Shown one piece after another: positions 62,851-64,000 of a DNA stretch of 64,000 nt. The first letter of the stretch is position 1; every line of letters begins with the position of its first letter. The stretch is from Massilia sp. BJB1822 (GTDB lineage: Bacteria; Pseudomonadota; Gammaproteobacteria; Burkholderiales; Burkholderiaceae_D), in the NCBI RefSeq assembly GCF_013369485.1, contig NZ_JABWEB010000010.1:62001-126000 (forward strand). The letters are read 5' to 3'. The notes beneath the pieces were generated by a model that worked only from the letters and a program-made list of their open reading frames with translations, did no database searches and was not told the origin of the DNA. The position numbers were made by a program, and so were the translations under genes.

Positions 62851-62937
62851 ATGAAACTGTCCCTCGTCACAGTCACCCTGCTCGCCTACATCGTGCTGGC
62901 GACGGCGTGGATCTGCTATACCGAACTGTTACCCTGA
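62851..62937 (+). CDS. Possible 28-residue single-span membrane microprotein
   Basis: The frame encodes MKLSLVTVTLLAYIVLATAW plus ICYTELLP. It is one hydrophobic helix with a positively charged start and no charged residue inside, the usual form of bacterial small membrane proteins. The ribosome site is weak (GGAA about 8 bases before the ATG). It is the only frame on the plus strand in the 369-base stretch between grpE and hemH. Too short for reliable gene calling. Confidence 0.35.
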   Translation: MKLSLVTVTLLAYIVLATAWICYTELLP

Positions 62938-62954
62938 CCGAGTATTGTAACAGG

Positions 62955-62981
62955 CTGGCACTCGCCACCGGCAAGTGCTGA
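62955..62981. promoter_or_regulatory. CIRCE-like inverted repeat near the heat-shock operon
   Basis: CTGGCACTC, nine bases, then AAGTGCTGA. Each arm matches seven of nine positions of the HrcA operator TTAGCACTC-N9-GAGTGCTAA, with the exact nine-base spacer. It lies between the hemH stop and the micro-ORF, about 215 bases upstream of the grpE sigma-32 promoter. It could be a degenerate CIRCE serving an upstream promoter, or a chance hairpin after hemH. Confidence 0.4.
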
Positions 62982-63023
62982 TTACGCCCGGCGCCCCAGC
63001 GGCGCCCGGTGCCAGGGCCGCTG

Positions 63024-64000
63024 TCAGGCCTCCGCGCCCAGTTGCAGGGCAGCGGCGCGCGAGGCTTCCGCCGCCTTTTTGTGCAGCTCGCGCTGGGCCG
63101 CCGTCTGCAGGGTCGGCCAGCCGATGATGTGCTGCTCGGCAATTTCAGCCAGGGCCGCGATCCAGGCCGGATCTTCGTTCAGGCAGGGGATATAGTGGAA
63201 TTCCTGGCCGCCGGCCGCCTCGAAGTCGGCACGCACCTCCATGGCGATCTCTTCCAGCGTTTCCAGACAATCGCTGGTGAAGCCGGGACAGATCACGTCA
63301 AGGCGGCGCGCGCCCTGGCGCGCCAGCGCCTGCACCGTCGGCGCCGTGTAGGGCTGCAACCACTCGGCCTTGCCGAAACGGGACTGGAAAGTGACCACAT
63401 AATCGTCGGCGCCCAGCTTGAGGCGGGCAGCCAGCAGGCGCGCCGTCTTCATGCACTCGCAATGGTAGGGGTCGCCCAGCAGCAGGGTGCGCTTGGGCAC
63501 ACCGTGGAAGCTCATCACCAGCTTATCGGGGCGGCCATGCTGCTCCCAATGCGCCTCGACCGACTCGGCCAGCGCGCCGATATAGCCCTCATGCTCGTGA
63601 TAATTGCGCACCAGGCGCAGTTCCGGCACGTTGCGGATGTGCTTATAGTGGGCAAACACCGCGTCATAGATGGACGCCGTGGTCGTGCCCGAATACTGGG
63701 GATAGGCCGGCAGGATGGCGATGCGCTCGCAGCCCTCGGCCTTGAGCTTGGCCAGCACCTCGGGCAGCGAAGGCGAGCCGTAGCGCATGGCCATGGCCAC
63801 CGTCAGCTCGCTGTGGCCGCGTTCGGCCAGCGCCTCCTGTAAAAGACGGGCCTGGGCCTGGGTATGGACTTTCAGCGGCGAACCCTCGCGCGTCCAGATC
63901 GACGCATACTTATGCGCCGACTGTCCCGAGCGGAAAGGCAGGATCGCCCCGTTCAGGATCAGCCACCAGAGTGCGCGCGGAATCTCCACCACGCGCGGAT
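63024..64000 (-). CDS. hemH: Ferrochelatase (5' end beyond the window)
   Basis: The visible part, about 325 residues, covers most of protohaem ferrolyase, which inserts Fe2+ into protoporphyrin IX. It shows YGSPSLPEVLAKLKAEGC, LPAYPQYSGTTTASIYDAVF, the catalytic histidine in VMSFHGVPKRTLLLGDPYHC, TFQSRFGKAEWLQPYT, and CPGFTSDCLETLEEI with the conserved glutamate. The first 40 or so residues (LLVNLGTP region) lie past position 64000, so the upstream in-frame ATG at 63992 is internal. hemH next to grpE is usual in this family. Confidence 0.95.
   Translation of the reverse strand, partial: PRVVEIPRALWWLILNGAILPFRSGQSAHKYASIWTREGSPLKVHTQAQARLLQEALAERGHSELTVAMAMRYGSPSLPEVLAKLKAEGCERIAILPAYPQYSGTTTASIYDAVFAHYKHIRNVPELRLVRNYHEHEGYIGALAESVEAHWEQHGRPDKLVMSFHGVPKRTLLLGDPYHCECMKTARLLAARLKLGADDYVVTFQSRFGKAEWLQPYTAPTVQALARQGARRLDVICPGFTSDCLETLEEIAMEVRADFEAAGGQEFHYIPCLNEDPAWIAALAEIAEQHIIGWPTLQTAAQRELHKKAAEASRAAALQLGAEA

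Noticed and set aside
1-64000. CRISPR array, tRNA or rRNA gene, insertion sequence, prophage or integron
   Set aside because: No regularly spaced repeats, cloverleaf-like segments, transposase, integrase or phage structural motifs were recognised on either strand by eye.

Overview
The window looks like chromosomal DNA of a high-GC betaproteobacterium of the Oxalobacteraceae (Massilia / Duganella / Janthinobacterium group). This is inferred from gene orders typical of that family (recA-recX-DUF2889-sucC-sucD; hda-HAD phosphatase-pcnB-folK; hemH-grpE-dnaK-dnaJ) and from strong G/C preference at third codon positions. No rRNA, tRNA, CRISPR array, insertion sequence or prophage was seen.

Layout. 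1-1270: a small module of lower GC, an ImmA/IrrE-type metalloprotease overlapping a two-segment membrane protein, preceded by a LexA-type box. 1366-3411: a PilZ/YcgR-like protein, a type IV pilin with a sigma-54 promoter, and an FHA protein. 3480-7996 (minus): sucD, sucC, a DUF2889 gene, recX and recA, with a LexA box over the recA promoter. 8159-12708: a TctD/TctE-like two-component system overlapping a two-subunit sodium:solute symporter. 12802-18977: three tandem S9 (prolyl oligopeptidase family) proteins, the first lacking the whole catalytic triad. 19013-28718: PPi-type phosphofructokinase, an orphan HigA-like antitoxin, purM, an AI-2E-family permease, hda, a HAD phosphatase, pcnB, folK, a DUF486 protein, panB and two unknowns. 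28715-30966: divergent PaiB-like and MocR-like genes. 30998-39217 (minus): putrescine uptake and catabolism (puuD, puuA, transaminase, potGHI, puuC). 39328-40488: an MFS transporter. 40495-50731 (minus): nitrate assimilation with its regulators nasT and nasS. 50774-54526 (minus): a TauABCD-like sulfonate system. 54637-57952: a DUF2238 membrane protein and a LexA-boxed radical SAM + UdgX operon. 58019-64000 (minus): carbonic anhydrase, dnaJ, dnaK, grpE and the 3' part of hemH.

How the parts work together. The nitrate cluster is the most fully readable circuit: a sigma-54 promoter with NtrC-like sites upstream should read nitrogen starvation, and the leader carries two hairpins with A-N-N-G-N-N hexaloops followed by an intrinsic terminator, the expected target of the ANTAR protein NasT, itself held by the nitrate sensor NasS encoded just upstream. 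A second regulatory theme is SOS: three CTGT-N8-ACAG boxes precede recA, the radical SAM/UdgX operon and the ImmA/IrrE module. The heat-shock operon has one near-perfect sigma-32 promoter before grpE and a weaker one before dnaK.

Best candidates for something undescribed are the LexA-boxed protease/membrane-protein pair at the left edge, the SOS-linked radical SAM + UdgX operon, and the S9 array with a dead first member. All functional statements are read from sequence by eye; no database search was run.
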